A DNA stretch of 64,000 bases from Candidatus Providencia siddallii (GCA_001457715.1 CVRF01000002.1:62001-126000), one strand, 5' to 3'. Positions 9,263-20,725 are shown, numbered from the stretch's first letter. Program-made: numbers and translations. The notes: a model not told the origin generated them from the letters alone.

Positions 9263-10489
9263 TTAACAGCCAAAATCATCTAGCAAAATATTTTCGTTTT
9301 TAACACCAAGTTGTTTTAGCATTTTTGTAACTGATGTATTCATTAGTGGAGGTCCACACATATAAAATTCACAATTTTCTGGTGATAAATGTTTTTTGAG
9401 ATAATTATTATATAAAATTTTATGTATAAATCCTGTATAACCATCCCAATTATCTTCTTGTAATGGATCAGAAAGAGCAATATGCCATTTAAAGTTTTTA
9501 TGTTTTAAAGCAAGCATATTAAAGTCATTAACATAAAATGTATCGCGTTTAGATCGTGCTCCATACCAAAAGCTTATTTTTCGTTTTGTATTTAAACGTT
9601 TTAGTTGGTCAAAAATATGAGAGCGCATTGGAGCCATACCGGCTCCACCACCTATAAAAATCATTTCAGAGTTAGTGTTTTTTGCAAAAAAATTACCAAA
9701 TGGACCAGAAATAATTACTTTATTACCTGGTTTTAATGACCAAATATAAGATGACATAATTCCTGTTGAAATATTTGGAATATTAGTGGGTGGTGTGGCT
9801 ATGCGTACGTTTAGCATTATAATATCATTTTCTTCAGGATAATTAGCCATTGAATATGCTCGTACAGTTGGTTTTTTTACATCGGAAACTAATTTGAATA
9901 AATTAAATTTATTCCAATCTTCGTAAAATTTTTTAGGAATATCAAAATCTATATATTTTATTGTATGAGGAGCGCATTCAATTTGAATATAACTACCAGC
10001 GCGAAATTTAAATATTTTTTTTTCAGGGATTTTTAATATTACTTCTTTTATAAAAGCTGTTTTATTTTTATTAGAGATAACTTCACATTCCAATTTATTA
10101 ACATCAAAGATTTCTTCAGGTAATTCAATTTTTAAATTATGTTTTACGTTGACTTGGCATGCTAAACGATATCCTTTTTTTGCTTCTAATTTATTAATAT
10201 GAGAGAGCTCAGTTGATAAAATATCTCCAATGTTTTCTTTAATTTTTATTCTACATTGACCACAAGTACCACTACCACCGCAAGCTGAGGATATAAAAAT
10301 ACCTTGATTTGATAAAATATTTAACAATTTGTTTCCTGATGATGTTTTAAATGTTTTATTAGGGTCATTATTTATTTCAATTTTTATATTTTCTGTATTA
10401 ATTAATTTATATTTTGTAAATAAAATTAAGCATGTTAATATTAGAATAATTGAAGGAAATATTATAATGCTCAAGAAAATAATTTCCAT
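9263..10489 (-). CDS. nqrF: Na+-NQR subunit F (NADH-oxidising, 2Fe-2S and FAD)
   Basis: Electron-input subunit of the sodium-pumping NADH:quinone reductase. It has 408 residues: one N-terminal membrane helix (about 3-25), then a ferredoxin domain with Cys70, Cys76, Cys79 and Cys111 as the 2Fe-2S ligands ([12 protein letters not shown]), then a ferredoxin-reductase domain with RAYSMANYP for FAD and [11 protein letters not shown] for NADH, ending in the usual LLDDFG. The length matches the family. It is the last structural gene of nqrABCDEF and is followed by apbE after 66 bases. Confidence 0.98.
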   Translation of the reverse strand: MEIIFLSIIIFPSIILILTCLILFTKYKLINTENIKIEINNDPNKTFKTSSGNKLLNILSNQGIFISSACGGSGTCGQCRIKIKENIGDILSTELSHINKLEAKKGYRLACQVNVKHNLKIELPEEIFDVNKLECEVISNKNKTAFIKEVILKIPEKKIFKFRAGSYIQIECAPHTIKYIDFDIPKKFYEDWNKFNLFKLVSDVKKPTVRAYSMANYPEENDIIMLNVRIATPPTNIPNISTGIMSSYIWSLKPGNKVIISGPFGNFFAKNTNSEMIFIGGGAGMAPMRSHIFDQLKRLNTKRKISFWYGARSKRDTFYVNDFNMLALKHKNFKWHIALSDPLQEDNWDGYTGFIHKILYNNYLKKHLSPENCEFYMCGPPLMNTSVTKMLKQLGVKNENILLDDFGC

Positions 10490-10501
10490 AGATTTTGCCT
10501 T

Positions 10502-11098
10502 TTATAACTGTATACCAGAAAAAGACATGAAGCTTAAAGCCATTAAGCCTGTGATTATAAATGTAATACCTAAACCTTTTAAATTTTTTGGAATATTAGA
10601 ATATTTTAATTTTTCACGTATAGCAGCGAGTAATACTATTGCTAACATCCATCCAATACCTGAACCAATACCATATACAACTGATTCAGTAAAATTATAT
10701 TCACGCTGAACCATTAAACAAACTCCACCGAAAACAGCACAGTTAACTGTAATTAATGGTAAAAATATACCTAACGTTTTATATAGTGATGAGAAATAAT
10801 TTTCTAAAAGTATCTCAAGAATTTGGACTAACGATGCAATTACACCTATAAAAGTAATAAAATTAAGAAAAGATAGATCTATATTTTTAATTATTACGCT
10901 ATCTCGTAATAATAAGTTATATAATAGATTATTAACAGGAATAGAAATTCCTAATACTGCGGTTACAGCAATACCAAGTCCAAAAGCAGTTTTTACATTT
11001 TTTGATATAGCAAGAAAAGTACACATTCCTAAAAAAAACGTTAAAGCCATATTTTCTATAAAAATTGTTTTAATAAATAAATTTATTAAATGATTCAT
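10502..11098 (-). CDS. nqrE: Na+-NQR subunit E
   Basis: Polytopic membrane subunit of 198 residues, the normal length. It pairs with NqrD as an inverted pseudo-repeat. The cysteines that bind the intramembrane iron centre are present in [10 protein letters not shown] and [11 protein letters not shown]. The start is 19 bases after the nqrD stop, and the stop is 12 bases before nqrF. Confidence 0.97.
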   Translation of the reverse strand: MNHLINLFIKTIFIENMALTFFLGMCTFLAISKNVKTAFGLGIAVTAVLGISIPVNNLLYNLLLRDSVIIKNIDLSFLNFITFIGVIASLVQILEILLENYFSSLYKTLGIFLPLITVNCAVFGGVCLMVQREYNFTESVVYGIGSGIGWMLAIVLLAAIREKLKYSNIPKNLKGLGITFIITGLMALSFMSFSGIQL

Positions 11099-11117
11099 TT
11101 ATTAACCCTTAAGTTAT

Positions 11118-11732
11118 TTAATTATATTTTAGAATACGGAGTCCCCAAATAATTATACCAATAATAAAGAATGCACTTGGTGCAAGTAGAAATAACCCAT
11201 TTGGTAAATACCATCCTCCATTTTGAAGTAATTTAAATACAGTAATACCAAATAATTTACCTGAACCAAATAATTCTCGTAAGAAACTAATAATGATTAT
11301 TATCATACCATAACCAAGTCCATTACAAGTTCCATCTATAGCACTTTTAAAAGGTGACATTTTTATTGCGTATCCTTCAGTTCTTCCCATTACAATACAG
11401 TTTGTAATAATTAATCCAACAAATACAGAAAGTTGTTTAGCGGATTCATAAAAATATGCACGTAAAATTTGATCGACAACAATAACTAATGAAGCAATAA
11501 TTATTATTTGAATTATAATACGAACACTATTTGGAATATAATTCCTGATTAGTGATATAAAAAAACTAGAAAAAGTTGTTACCGAGGTAACAGCTAATGT
11601 CATTATTATAGCGTTTTCAAGTTTAGTTGTTACAGCTAAAGCAGAACATACGCCTAAAACTTGAAAAGTTATTGGATTATTATTAAATAGTGAATCAGTT
11701 ATTATTGATTTTATTTCTTTTAAGTTGATCAT
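11118..11732 (-). CDS. nqrD: Na+-NQR subunit D
   Basis: Membrane subunit of 204 residues (close to the usual 208-210) with six predicted helices. It keeps [20 protein letters not shown] and [12 protein letters not shown], the two cysteines that share the iron site with NqrE, and the C-terminal [14 protein letters not shown] helix. Its start overlaps the 3' end of nqrC by 38 bases, implying coupled translation. Confidence 0.97.
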   Translation of the reverse strand: MINLKEIKSIITDSLFNNNPITFQVLGVCSALAVTTKLENAIIMTLAVTSVTTFSSFFISLIRNYIPNSVRIIIQIIIIASLVIVVDQILRAYFYESAKQLSVFVGLIITNCIVMGRTEGYAIKMSPFKSAIDGTCNGLGYGMIIIIISFLRELFGSGKLFGITVFKLLQNGGWYLPNGLFLLAPSAFFIIGIIIWGLRILKYN

Positions 11733-12519
11733 TATTTAAATGCTCCTCACGTATTTTTTTTAAAAATGGACCGAATCCTTTATCTCCTAACCAAAAATTA
11801 AACATGTTTTGAATTCCATTTGATGTTAATGTTGCTCCAGATAAACCATCAACATTATGATCTGAATTAATTATACCTCGATTGGTTATTTTTATTATAA
11901 TATCACCTTTTTCATTGAAAAGTTTTTTTCCAGCCCATTGTTTTTTCCAGTTTGTGTTATCAATTTCACCACCAAGACCAGGAGTTTCCCCATGTGAATA
12001 AAAAGTAATACCTCGAGATGTTATAGCATCTCTATCAATAGAAATAAACGCATACATTATCGACCATAAACCTGATCCATATATTGGTAAAATAATTTGA
12101 GAAATTTTTCCAAAATTATTTTTTACTAAATAAATTTCAATGTTATTTGGTCTATTATAAATTTTAGCATAATCTTCTTCTGAAGATAATGATGTATCTG
12201 TTTCGTTTTTATTTATCTTATTTTTCATATCATAATTTTCTGATATGTTATTATATAATTTATTTGTTTTTAAATTTAAGATCCTTTTTTCTATATATTT
12301 ATTATATAATTCTTGAATTTTATTTGATGTTATTTTAGATTGTGATAATCCTGCAACAATTAAAATGTTACGTTGAGTATCTAATTTAATTTGTTCATTT
12401 TGTTTAGATTTTAATCCAATAGCAACACTTGCAACCATTGCAGAGCATATTAAACAAACAAGAAATACAATTAATAATATTCTCATTGTGTTATTATTTT
12501 GTTTTTTTATATTAAACAC
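11695..12519 (-). CDS. nqrC: Na+-NQR subunit C (covalent FMN)
   Basis: 274 residues: one N-terminal membrane helix (about 13-33) and a periplasmic FMN-binding domain. The canonical flavinylation site is present as [11 protein letters not shown], in which the second-last Thr receives FMN from ApbE. The C terminus ([17 protein letters not shown]) matches the family, followed by a lysine/asparagine-rich tail that overlaps the nqrD start. It overlaps the nqrB stop by eight bases. It needs the ApbE activity whose gene is interrupted nearby. Confidence 0.97.
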   Translation of the reverse strand: MFNIKKQNNNTMRILLIVFLVCLICSAMVASVAIGLKSKQNEQIKLDTQRNILIVAGLSQSKITSNKIQELYNKYIEKRILNLKTNKLYNNISENYDMKNKINKNETDTSLSSEEDYAKIYNRPNNIEIYLVKNNFGKISQIILPIYGSGLWSIMYAFISIDRDAITSRGITFYSHGETPGLGGEIDNTNWKKQWAGKKLFNEKGDIIIKITNRGIINSDHNVDGLSGATLTSNGIQNMFNFWLGDKGFGPFLKKIREEHLNNDQLKRNKINNN

Positions 12520-13750
12520 GATTTTTTCTCTTTTTTATATTAGCTTGAATTACTAAATAATCAAACAAAGGAGCAAATAAATTAGCAAATAAAATCGCAA
12601 GCATCATTCCTTCAGGATATGCGGGGTTAATAACTCTAATAATAATACACATTATACCAATTAATATACCGTATAACCATTTGCTTTTATTAGTAAATGA
12701 CGCTGATACTGGATCAGTTGCCATAAAAAATATTCCAAGTGCGAATCCACCTAAAACCATATGCCACCACCATGGCATCGCAAAAAGATAATTTTTATCT
12801 GAACCAATTATATTGAATAAGTAAGATGTAGTAATCATTCCGATCATTACTCCTGTAACTATACGCCATGAAGCAATACGGAAGAATATAATAAATATTC
12901 CACCTATAAATAACATTAATGTTGAAACCTCTCCTATTGAACCTGGTATTTTTCCAAGAAAAGCCTGTATCCAAGTAATCGGTTCTCCAGTTATTGTGTT
13001 TATAAGATATTTTGAACCACCAGATGCCCATTGTGAAAGTGGAGTTGCGCTGGAAAATCCATCAACAGCGGTCCAAACAAAATCACCAGAAATCTGGGAT
13101 GGATACGCAAAAAATAAAAAAGCTCTACCAGCTAATGCTGGATTTAAAAAATTATAACCTGTTCCTCCAAAAACTTCTTTTGCTATTACAACACCAAATG
13201 TTATTCCTACGGCTGCTTGCCACAATGGTATTGTTGGTGGTAAAACTAAAGCAAATAAAATAGAAGTAATAAAAAATCCTTCATTTATTTCATGTTTGCG
13301 AATTAAAGCAAATAAAATTTCCCAAAATCCACCAGTAATAAAAACAATAAAATAAATAGAAAAAAAATAAATTGCTCCAAGTAATATTTTGCTTTTATAT
13401 TCCGTGTCTTTTAAAAAAGATACTCCTAAAAATCTTGCGAAACGGTAATGCCAATTTGTATTTATTATATGATGTAGTTCGGTACTATCATATAAATAGT
13501 TAAGTGCTAAAATAGTTTGGTTTCCTATATTATATATTCCCCAAAACATAGCTGGGAAAATAGCAATATATACTAAAAACATTATTCGTTTAATGTTGGC
13601 AGCATCTCGTATATGAGAACAACCTTTAGTTACTGTTCCTGTGCTATAGAAAATTGTTGAAATAGCATCATATATTACATAGTATTTTTCTAGTTTACCG
13701 CCAGGTTTGAAATTATATTCGTATTTTTCAAAAAATGTTTTTAAACCCAT
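12512..13750 (-). CDS. nqrB: Na+-NQR subunit B (ion-translocating, covalent FMN)
   Basis: 412 residues, the family's normal length, with about ten membrane segments. It is the main Na+ channel subunit and the quinone-reducing partner of NqrA. The FMN-attachment region reads [13 protein letters not shown]; the acceptor Thr is kept, but the residue two before it is Ser where the family motif normally has Gly. [22 protein letters not shown] and [16 protein letters not shown] are standard family blocks. The ATG has AGAAGGA upstream and lies four bases from the nqrA stop. Confidence 0.97.
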   Translation of the reverse strand: MGLKTFFEKYEYNFKPGGKLEKYYVIYDAISTIFYSTGTVTKGCSHIRDAANIKRIMFLVYIAIFPAMFWGIYNIGNQTILALNYLYDSTELHHIINTNWHYRFARFLGVSFLKDTEYKSKILLGAIYFFSIYFIVFITGGFWEILFALIRKHEINEGFFITSILFALVLPPTIPLWQAAVGITFGVVIAKEVFGGTGYNFLNPALAGRAFLFFAYPSQISGDFVWTAVDGFSSATPLSQWASGGSKYLINTITGEPITWIQAFLGKIPGSIGEVSTLMLFIGGIFIIFFRIASWRIVTGVMIGMITTSYLFNIIGSDKNYLFAMPWWWHMVLGGFALGIFFMATDPVSASFTNKSKWLYGILIGIMCIIIRVINPAYPEGMMLAILFANLFAPLFDYLVIQANIKKRKNRV

Positions 13751-13754
13751 AAGA

Positions 13755-15101
13755 TTATCCTTCTAATTCAATCTTGGTTAGGACTTTACGAAGTATTGAA
13801 CCATATTCATGTTTAGATAAACAAACGTATGTACATAATCCAAGATCTTCTTCGTCTAATTCTAAACAACCTAAATTTTGTGATGCTTCTGTGTCCATGA
13901 CAATTAGTTCACGAAGTAAATTGGTAATCATTATATCAAGAGGCATAACATGTTCATAATTTCCTATAGGAATTATAGGACGATTACTACCGTTAATTGC
14001 AGTAGTGAAGTTAAATCGTTTTTTTTTCAAAAAATGTCCTATTGTTGTTCGTGTGATGCTGAATTCGTTTGTACCAGATTTAATCCATCCAAATATTTTT
14101 TTTTCGCGATCTTCAGCTAAAACTGATATTTGATTATGAAATCTACCAAGATAGTGATGTGTATCATCACAAGCAACTCCACAAAGAACAGAACCAGAAA
14201 TAATTCTATTTTCTCCTTTTTTTAGTTCTCCTTTAGTTATCTCATAAAGATTAGCTCCTATACATGTACGCAGTAATCGTGGTTTTTTAACTTGTGGGCC
14301 AGCAAATGAAATAATTTTATTAGTGTAAAGAAATCCTGTAATAAATAGTTTTCCAATAGCAATTACATCTTGATAATTAATAGTCCATACATTTTTTTTT
14401 ATATTTACCGGTTTTATTAAATGTATATGAGTACCAACTAAGCCTGCAGGGTGTGGACCTATAAATTGAGTATAAATTATTTGATCATTATTAGTTATTT
14501 TTGAAATTTTATCTATGCCATAACAAACATGTATTTTACCACTTGTTAAATGAGTTAGAACTATTAAACCATCATTAAATGATTGTTCATTTTCATAAAT
14601 AATAATTGCTGGGTTTGCTGAAAGTGGATTTGTATCAATGGCAGTAACAAAAATAGCGATAGGAGACGAGGATATTTGTGGTGATCGACTAAATGGTCGT
14701 GTTCTAAAAGAAGTCCACATGCCTGAATTAATAAGGTTTTCTATAACTTGATTTTTTGTTAGTGTTTTTAAATTATCTCTTTTGTATGAAGAAAATAATT
14801 TTTCTTTATTACCATTAATTTTAATTACAACTGATTGTAAAATTTTATTTTCACTACGATTTATAGCAATAATTATACCACAAGCAGGACTAGTAAATAG
14901 AACACCAGGGTTTTTTTTATCTTCAAAAATAGTTTGTCCTTTTATTACGTTATCTCCTACTTTTACTAGCATGATAGGATACATACCAATATATTCTTCA
15001 CCTAATAATGCTACATGGTGTATTTTTTGTCTTTTTTTTTCTATTTTTTGTATCGGCTCACCTGCTATTGGTAGGTTGAGTCCTTTTTTTATTTTAATCA
15101 T
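13755..15101 (-). CDS. nqrA: Na+-NQR subunit A (quinone site, cytoplasmic)
   Basis: First gene of the operon; 448 residues as in Yersinia and Vibrio. It is a soluble subunit that helps form the ubiquinone site. Recognisable blocks are [12 protein letters not shown] at the start, [32 protein letters not shown], the [18 protein letters not shown] loop, and [25 protein letters not shown] near the C terminus. Nothing looks damaged. The operon presumably starts from a promoter in the AT-rich DNA above 15102. Confidence 0.98.
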   Translation of the reverse strand: MIKIKKGLNLPIAGEPIQKIEKKRQKIHHVALLGEEYIGMYPIMLVKVGDNVIKGQTIFEDKKNPGVLFTSPACGIIIAINRSENKILQSVVIKINGNKEKLFSSYKRDNLKTLTKNQVIENLINSGMWTSFRTRPFSRSPQISSSPIAIFVTAIDTNPLSANPAIIIYENEQSFNDGLIVLTHLTSGKIHVCYGIDKISKITNNDQIIYTQFIGPHPAGLVGTHIHLIKPVNIKKNVWTINYQDVIAIGKLFITGFLYTNKIISFAGPQVKKPRLLRTCIGANLYEITKGELKKGENRIISGSVLCGVACDDTHHYLGRFHNQISVLAEDREKKIFGWIKSGTNEFSITRTTIGHFLKKKRFNFTTAINGSNRPIIPIGNYEHVMPLDIMITNLLRELIVMDTEASQNLGCLELDEEDLGLCTYVCLSKHEYGSILRKVLTKIELEG

Positions 15102-15526
15102 AAAATAGGATTTTTTGTTTTATTAAATTAAATTTTATTAAAATAATAAGTTAAATAATTTCTAATTAAATAAATTTAAATTTTATTTAATATTTATATA
15201 CCAGAGAATTTTTTTATTAATTTTAATTAAATAACTTATTATTGTTCTTTATATTATTATGTACTAATATCAATAAAAATGATTGTTATTTAAAGTATTT
15301 TATCATATTTATTTTAGATTTAAATTAAAGTTTTTTTTATATTTTTAGAATTATTATAAAATATAAATAATGTTTTAAAAAAAATACATTATAATTTATC
15401 ACAAATAATTGTTTATAAATATATAAACTAATATAGTTATAATTTATTTTTTAATATAAAAACTTTTTATTAAATTAGTTTTGACTTAAAATAAAATTAA
15501 ATATAAATCATTTTTAATGAAATAGT
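15102..15526. other. AT-rich spacer between gmhA and nqrA
   Basis: About 425 bases of A/T-rich sequence upstream of nqrA. It must contain the nqr promoter, but I cannot single out -35 and -10 boxes against this background, and no gene is seen. Confidence 0.5.
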
Positions 15527-16108
15527 TTAATATTTTGTCATTTCTTTTTCAATTAACTGAATTAATATATGTATTATTTTAATATGAATTTCCTGAATTC
15601 GGTCTGAGTAACCAAAATGTTGTATATTAATTTTAATATCAGCTTTACTTGATAATATATTATTATTTTTACCTGTAAGCATAATGGTTTTCATACCTTT
15701 ATTTTTTGCTGTATTAATTGCATTAAGAATATTTTTTGAATTACCAGATGATGAAATTCCAAGTAATACATCTTCTTTATTCCCTATAGCTTCTATGAAA
15801 CGAGAAAAAATGTATTCATATCCAAAGTCATTACTTACGCAAGTGATATGACTTACATCAGAGATAGCAATAGCAGGGTAAGCAGGTCTATTTTTTCTAT
15901 ATCGTCCGGTTAACTCTTCTGCAAAATGCATTGCGTCACAATTAGAGCCTCCATTACCACAAGATAAAACTTTTCCACCTTTTTTGAAGGTATTAGCTAA
16001 TAATATTGCCGCTTTTTGAATAGATTCTATATTTGTGTTATTTTTTAAAAAATTTGCTAATACACTAGCAGCTTCTTTTAATTCGTTTCGAATTAAATTT
16101 TGATACAT
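15527..16108 (-). CDS. gmhA: Phosphoheptose isomerase (sedoheptulose 7-phosphate isomerase)
   Basis: First step of ADP-heptose synthesis for the lipopolysaccharide inner core. It has 193 residues (192 in E. coli) with a SIS fold. [22 protein letters not shown] carries the phosphate-binding and catalytic Glu region, and [15 protein letters not shown] is the second phosphate loop. The C-terminal [13 protein letters not shown] contains the conserved Glu/His pair. It stands alone between AT-rich spacers. Retention implies that a heptose-containing core is still made. Confidence 0.97.
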   Translation of the reverse strand: MYQNLIRNELKEAASVLANFLKNNTNIESIQKAAILLANTFKKGGKVLSCGNGGSNCDAMHFAEELTGRYRKNRPAYPAIAISDVSHITCVSNDFGYEYIFSRFIEAIGNKEDVLLGISSSGNSKNILNAINTAKNKGMKTIMLTGKNNNILSSKADIKINIQHFGYSDRIQEIHIKIIHILIQLIEKEMTKY

Positions 16109-16527
16109 TATTTTTTGTTTCTAGTTAAAAATATTTTTTAAACTTATTATAAATTATGATTTCATTTAATTATTTATATAATTGTTTATGTCACAATTCA
16201 ATGTTGATTTTTATTTTTTTTATTTAATTAAAAATAATATTTTATTAATTATTTTATTTATATTTAATAATATTTTATTAATTATTTTATTTTTAAAGTT
16301 TAATAAAATAATTAGTTTATATATAAAATAATTAAATTTTAATTGTAAATAATTATATATAACAGTATAAAACACTCTATAATATATAAGATATTGTGAG
16401 ATTGAAACTATTTTTTTAATTATAATATATAATATTGAACTATATTAGTTCTAAATATAATTTATAAAGTTTTACTTTAAAAGTAATTACATATATTATA
16501 TTTTTAATATTTTATTTTTAAAAGATA
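16109..16527. other. AT-rich spacer between fpr and gmhA, with a short direct repeat
   Basis: A/T-rich DNA with no gene. It contains the pair of 27-bp direct repeats listed separately. Confidence 0.5.
16233..16292. repeat. Two 27-bp direct repeats, 33-bp period
   Basis: Positions 16233-16259 and 16266-16292 are identical over 27 bases (core AATAATATTTTATTAATT), separated by six bases. All bases are A or T. It looks like a local tandem duplication by slippage in non-coding DNA. Confidence 0.7.
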
Positions 16528-17274
16528 TTACCAATATTGTTCATTAGAAATGTTTCCTTGGTTTCCTCGAAAATGTTTTTTCATATTATAATTATTTTCT
16601 AGTAATTCGCGTGTATTTTTAACCATTTCTGGATTTCCACATAACATAACATGGCATGTTTTCGAAGACAATTGAATTCCAACTGTGTTTTCTAATTCAC
16701 TATTTTTAATTAGTGAAGGTATTCGTCCATGTAATGAATTTTTACAAACTTCACGACTAACTACAGTGACTATATGTAATTTTCCTTCTAAATTTTGTTT
16801 TAACTTATTCATTAATGGAAGAAAGACAAGGTCTTTTTGATGTCTAACTGCATGTAGAAGAATAATATTTTTAAAACGAACAAGATCGTTTCCATCTTGT
16901 AAAATAGATAAAAATGGACCTATAGCAGTTCCTGTAGATAACATCCATAAGTTTTGACATTTAGGGATTTCTTTTAAAATAAAAGAACCATTAGCTTCGT
17001 ATGTTATTTGTAATCTATCTCCATATTGTAGTTTAGCAAGATTAGAGCTTAATTTACCGTTTGGTATTATAACAAAATAAAATTCTAAATTATTGCTACT
17101 TGGTGGATTAACGTATGAATAAGCTCGTTGGATACGTTCTCCGTTGATTTTTAGTGATAATTTTGCGTATTGTCCAGCAATAAATGTTTTTATAGGCGCT
17201 TTTATTATAAGGCTAAACAATGAATTAGTCCAAAATTTATTTTTAATAATTTTCCCAGTTACCCATTTAGACAT
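16528..17274 (-). CDS. fpr: Ferredoxin/flavodoxin-NADP+ reductase
   Basis: FAD enzyme exchanging electrons between NADPH and ferredoxin or flavodoxin, used for Fe-S enzymes and redox defence. At 248 residues it is the E. coli length. IQRAYSYVNPPSS binds FAD, LSTGTAIGPFLSIL is the pyrophosphate/NADP loop, MLCGNPEMV is the nucleotide-binding CGxP motif, and the protein ends in the typical aromatic YW. In E. coli fpr lies near menA-hslUV with glp genes between; here those genes are absent. Confidence 0.96.
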   Translation of the reverse strand: MSKWVTGKIIKNKFWTNSLFSLIIKAPIKTFIAGQYAKLSLKINGERIQRAYSYVNPPSSNNLEFYFVIIPNGKLSSNLAKLQYGDRLQITYEANGSFILKEIPKCQNLWMLSTGTAIGPFLSILQDGNDLVRFKNIILLHAVRHQKDLVFLPLMNKLKQNLEGKLHIVTVVSREVCKNSLHGRIPSLIKNSELENTVGIQLSSKTCHVMLCGNPEMVKNTRELLENNYNMKKHFRGNQGNISNEQYW

Positions 17275-17759
17275 AGTTTTACCTTTAATATTATATAAAA
17301 TACAAAATTTTATAATAAAATATATTTTTATAATTTTTTATCGATTATGTGCTTTTTAAATTTAAAAAATTATATTTATATAGATAATTATATACATAAT
17401 TTATTTTATATTAAAATTAGGTTATAATTCTCACAAAAATAAAATATTTTTTGTCAAAAAAATAATATAAATGACTATATAAATTATTTTTTTTAAAAAA
17501 TACTATTTAAATTAAATTTAAATAGTATTTTAGTAAAAATATAAAGAATAGTCATATGAATTTATATTTAAAATTTAATTATAATAAATTTTTAATATGA
17601 GGGTTTATATATTATATGATATTAAATATCATTAGTTATATTAAGTTTATAAAAATTATTTTTACTGTTTAAAAATAATTTTTATATTAAATATTTACAA
17701 TTATTATATATATTAATTATGTATTTTAATATTAAAAAAATATTTTTGAATTAATGGAA
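17275..17759. other. AT-rich spacer between menA and fpr
   Basis: Holds the 35-bp palindrome at 17497-17531 and otherwise only A/T-rich sequence. In E. coli rraA, zapB and the glp genes lie here; none is recognisable. Confidence 0.55.
17497..17531 (-). terminator. Perfect palindrome, probable terminator after menA
   Basis: 17-bp arms (17497-17513 and 17515-17531) around a single central base, with core TACTATTTAAATT. Read on the minus strand, the right side of the stem runs straight into a six-T tract. It lies about 230 bases past the menA stop, a reasonable end for the hslV-hslU-menA transcript. Confidence 0.5.
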
Positions 17760-18668
17760 TTAATTGCTTATTAGCATCCCGAGTAAAAATAATATATTTG
17801 TTAATAAAGAAATTTTTATAATTTTTGATAAAAATTGATGCATTAATTTTGGTATAGAGTTTTTGAAGATATTATAAATATGTTTTATATACATTGGTAT
17901 GGTTATTAAAAATAACCATGATTTATAATCATGCATTAACAATAAATTGAAACAAATTAAACATAAAATTGAGATTATTATAATAATAAAATGATATATT
18001 TTTGCACCTTTTATACCTAAACGTACCGCTAAAGTTTTTTTTTTAACTTTTGCATCATTTTCAATATCTCTCATATTGTTGATATTTAATGGTGTAACAG
18101 ATAATAAACCAAATGCAGTTGCAGGTAAAATGTTAATAATATTAAAAGTATTTGTTTGTAAATAGTAAGTCCCTATAACGCTTACCCATCCAAAAAATAT
18201 TAATACAAAAATATCACCGAATCCTAAATACCCATAAGGTTTTTTCCCAATTGTGTATTTTATAGCGGAGATTATTGATATAACACCAAGTATAAAAAAT
18301 ACAGTAATTTCTTCTATTTTTTTTAAAGAAACAATTATTAATATTAATCCAGATAGACAAATTGCAAAAATATTTATTTTTAATGTTTTTTTCATACATG
18401 ATTTAGTAATTATACCTTTTTGCATTCCACGTAAAGGTCCAATTCTTTCATTTGTATCGCATTTATTGATATAATCTCCATAATCGTTTGCAAGATTAGA
18501 TAATATTTGTAGTAAAGCAGCAGTAATGATAGCTAGTATGGTTATGTTTAATTTAAATTTTCCATCATGAGCTGCTAATACAGATCCTGTTATTATTGAA
18601 AAAATACTTATTTGTAAGGTTTCAAACCTTATACTTTCAATCCAAGCTTGTTTATATTTATTTTTCAT
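17760..18668 (-). CDS. menA: 1,4-dihydroxy-2-naphthoate polyprenyltransferase
   Basis: Membrane prenyltransferase joining the polyprenyl tail to dihydroxynaphthoate in menaquinone synthesis. I use the ATG at 18668 (302 residues, AAGTG upstream); a GTG nine bases earlier is possible. The first Asp-rich motif is in SNLANDYGDYINKCD, followed by ERIGPLRGMQKG. A second polar block lies in NINNMRDIENDAKVKKKTLAVRLG. Eight or nine membrane helices are apparent. Other men genes are not in the window, so it is unknown whether the pathway is complete. It follows hslU after 54 bases. Confidence 0.95.
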   Translation of the reverse strand: MKNKYKQAWIESIRFETLQISIFSIITGSVLAAHDGKFKLNITILAIITAALLQILSNLANDYGDYINKCDTNERIGPLRGMQKGIITKSCMKKTLKINIFAICLSGLILIIVSLKKIEEITVFFILGVISIISAIKYTIGKKPYGYLGFGDIFVLIFFGWVSVIGTYYLQTNTFNIINILPATAFGLLSVTPLNINNMRDIENDAKVKKKTLAVRLGIKGAKIYHFIIIIISILCLICFNLLLMHDYKSWLFLITIPMYIKHIYNIFKNSIPKLMHQFLSKIIKISLLTNILFLLGMLISN

Positions 18669-18722
18669 TTTGAACACTTAACTTTATAATATATTTAATT
18701 AATAATCTTAATAAAATTTATA

Positions 18723-20060
18723 TTATAAAATAAATTTACTTAAATCTTCTTCAGAAACTAATTCAATTAAATGTTTTTTTACATATTCTGCGTTAATTTT
18801 AATAGTTTGTCCGTTACAATCACTTGCGAGAAAAGCAATATCCTCCATTAGTATTTCTAATACAGTATGTAGTCTTCGTGCTCCTATATTTTCTGTAGAT
18901 TCGTTAACTTGCCATGCAGATTCTGCGATTTTACGTATACCGTCATCTGTAAATTCAATAATTACACCTTCTGTAGCCATTAATGCTTTATACTGTTCAG
19001 TCAGAGATGCATTTGGTTCGGTTAATATACGAACGAAATCTTCTGTAGTAAGTGCTTGCAGTTCAACACGAATTGGTAATCTACCTTGTAATTCAGGAAT
19101 TAAGTCTGATGGGTTTGAAATTTGAAATGCACCGGATGCTATAAATAAGATATGATCTGTTTTTACCATACCATGTTTAGTTGAGATAGTACAACCTTCT
19201 ATTAATGGAAGAAGATCACGTTGAACACCTTCACGTGATACATCTGGGCCTGATGAACTAGAACCTCGTTTGCAAATTTTATCAAATTCATCAATAAAGA
19301 CAATACCATTTTGTTCAACTGCTTCAATAGCTTGTTCTTTTATTTCTTCTAGATTAACTAATTTTGTAGCTTCTTCTTCTATTACTAATTTAAAAGCTTC
19401 TTTAATTTTTATTTTACGGGTTTTTTGTTTTTGACCTGCTAGATTTTGAAATAGCGACTGTAATTGGTTAGTCATTTCTTCCATACCTGGAGGAGCCATA
19501 ATTTCAATACCCATTTGAGTGACAGCACTTAATTCAATTTCTATTTCTTTATTATCTAATTGACCTTCTCGTAATTTTTTACGAAATGATTGTCGTGTAT
19601 TTGTATTTTCATCTACTATTTCTGTTTTTCCTACGTTTTTTTTTATTGTAGGAATTAAAATATCTAAAATTCGTTCCTCTGCCATTTTTTTAGCGCGGTA
19701 TCTGTTTTTTTCAATAGATTGTAAACGTATCATTTTTACAGCAACATCTGTTAAATCACGAATAATGGAATCTACTTCTTTACCAACATATCCTACTTCT
19801 GTGAATTTTGTTGCTTCAACTTTTATAAAAGGAGCGTTAGCTAGTTTAGCTAATCTTCGTGCAATTTCAGTTTTACCAACTCCAGTAGGACCTATCATTA
19901 AAATATTTTTAGGTGTTACTTCGTGTCGAAGTGTTTCATTTAATTGCATTCGTCGCCAACGATTACGTAGAGCTATAGCTACTGAACGTTTTGCTTTATT
20001 TTGACCTATAATATGAGTGTTGAGTTCTGTGACGATTTCCTGTGGTGTCATTTCATGCAT
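18723..20060 (-). CDS. hslU: ATP-dependent protease ATPase subunit HslU
   Basis: AAA+ unfoldase that feeds the HslV peptidase. It is 445 residues (443 in E. coli). Walker A is GPTGVGKTE near residue 60, the pore loop is GYVGKEVD, Walker B is [14 protein letters not shown], sensor 1 follows in [10 protein letters not shown], and sensor 2 is the [10 protein letters not shown] block. The C-terminal DLSKFIL that docks into HslV is intact. It lies 14 bases after hslV and is read from the heat-shock promoter at 20698-20725. Confidence 0.98.
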   Translation of the reverse strand: MHEMTPQEIVTELNTHIIGQNKAKRSVAIALRNRWRRMQLNETLRHEVTPKNILMIGPTGVGKTEIARRLAKLANAPFIKVEATKFTEVGYVGKEVDSIIRDLTDVAVKMIRLQSIEKNRYRAKKMAEERILDILIPTIKKNVGKTEIVDENTNTRQSFRKKLREGQLDNKEIEIELSAVTQMGIEIMAPPGMEEMTNQLQSLFQNLAGQKQKTRKIKIKEAFKLVIEEEATKLVNLEEIKEQAIEAVEQNGIVFIDEFDKICKRGSSSSGPDVSREGVQRDLLPLIEGCTISTKHGMVKTDHILFIASGAFQISNPSDLIPELQGRLPIRVELQALTTEDFVRILTEPNASLTEQYKALMATEGVIIEFTDDGIRKIAESAWQVNESTENIGARRLHTVLEILMEDIAFLASDCNGQTIKINAEYVKKHLIELVSEEDLSKFIL

Positions 20061-20074
20061 TCTAGATATCCTTA

Positions 20075-20602
20075 TTATTTTGAAGATATTTCTTCGAAAT
20101 TAACATTATGATTGGTATAAATACAAATATCTCCTGCAATAAAAAGTGCTTTTTCGGCAATTTCTCTTGCTGTTAAATTTGTATTTTCAATAAGCGCACG
20201 TGCAGCAGCATGCGCATATTGACCTCCTGAGCCTATTGCTATTAAATCGTTTTCTGGTTGAATAACATCACCATTACCTGTGATAACCAATGATGTGTTT
20301 TTGTCTGCAACTGCAAGTAAGGCTTCTAATCTATGTAGCATACGATCTGTGCGCCAATCTTTAGTTAATTCAACAGCAGCTTTAGTTAAATGACCTTGAT
20401 GTAAATCAAGTTTACGTTCAAATAACTCAAAAAGCGTAAATGCATCTGCTGTGCTACCTGCGAATCCTGCGATGACTTTATCATTGTATAACCGCCGAAT
20501 TTTACGGACATTACCTTTCATAATTGTATTCCCTATAGTTGCTTGTCCATCACCTCCAATTATAACTAGGTTATTGCGGCGAATACTTATGATTGTTGTC
20601 AT
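20075..20602 (-). CDS. hslV: ATP-dependent protease peptidase subunit HslV
   Basis: Proteasome-like N-terminal-threonine peptidase. It is 175 residues. MTTIISIRR gives the catalytic Thr after Met removal. GDGQATIGN and [18 protein letters not shown] are family blocks, and the [21 protein letters not shown] stretch lines the active site. An AGAGGT Shine-Dalgarno precedes the ATG. First gene of hslVU-menA, with a sigma-32 type promoter about 96 bases upstream. Confidence 0.98.
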   Translation of the reverse strand: MTTIISIRRNNLVIIGGDGQATIGNTIMKGNVRKIRRLYNDKVIAGFAGSTADAFTLFELFERKLDLHQGHLTKAAVELTKDWRTDRMLHRLEALLAVADKNTSLVITGNGDVIQPENDLIAIGSGGQYAHAAARALIENTNLTAREIAEKALFIAGDICIYTNHNVNFEEISSK

Positions 20603-20697
20603 AAATTAACCTCTTATTTTTTATAATAAAAACACAGGATTAATATCAATTATATTTATTTAAAATAAAATATTCTTTATTAGTATATTAGGTTTGT

Positions 20698-20725
20698 AAA
20701 TGGGGTAAAAGAAATAATTTTCAAG
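20698..20725 (-). promoter_or_regulatory. Sigma-32 heat-shock promoter for hslVU
   Basis: On the minus strand CTTGAAA (725-719) is separated by 13 bases from CCCCATTT (705-698). This is a full match to the established RpoH consensus (CTTGAAA, 13-15 bases, CCCCATnT). Its G/C block stands out sharply from the surrounding A/T. It faces hslV. Confidence 0.85.

Noticed and set aside
12795..13263. Short frames on both strands inside nqrB
   Set aside because: They are other-frame shadows of the well-conserved nqrB coding sequence.
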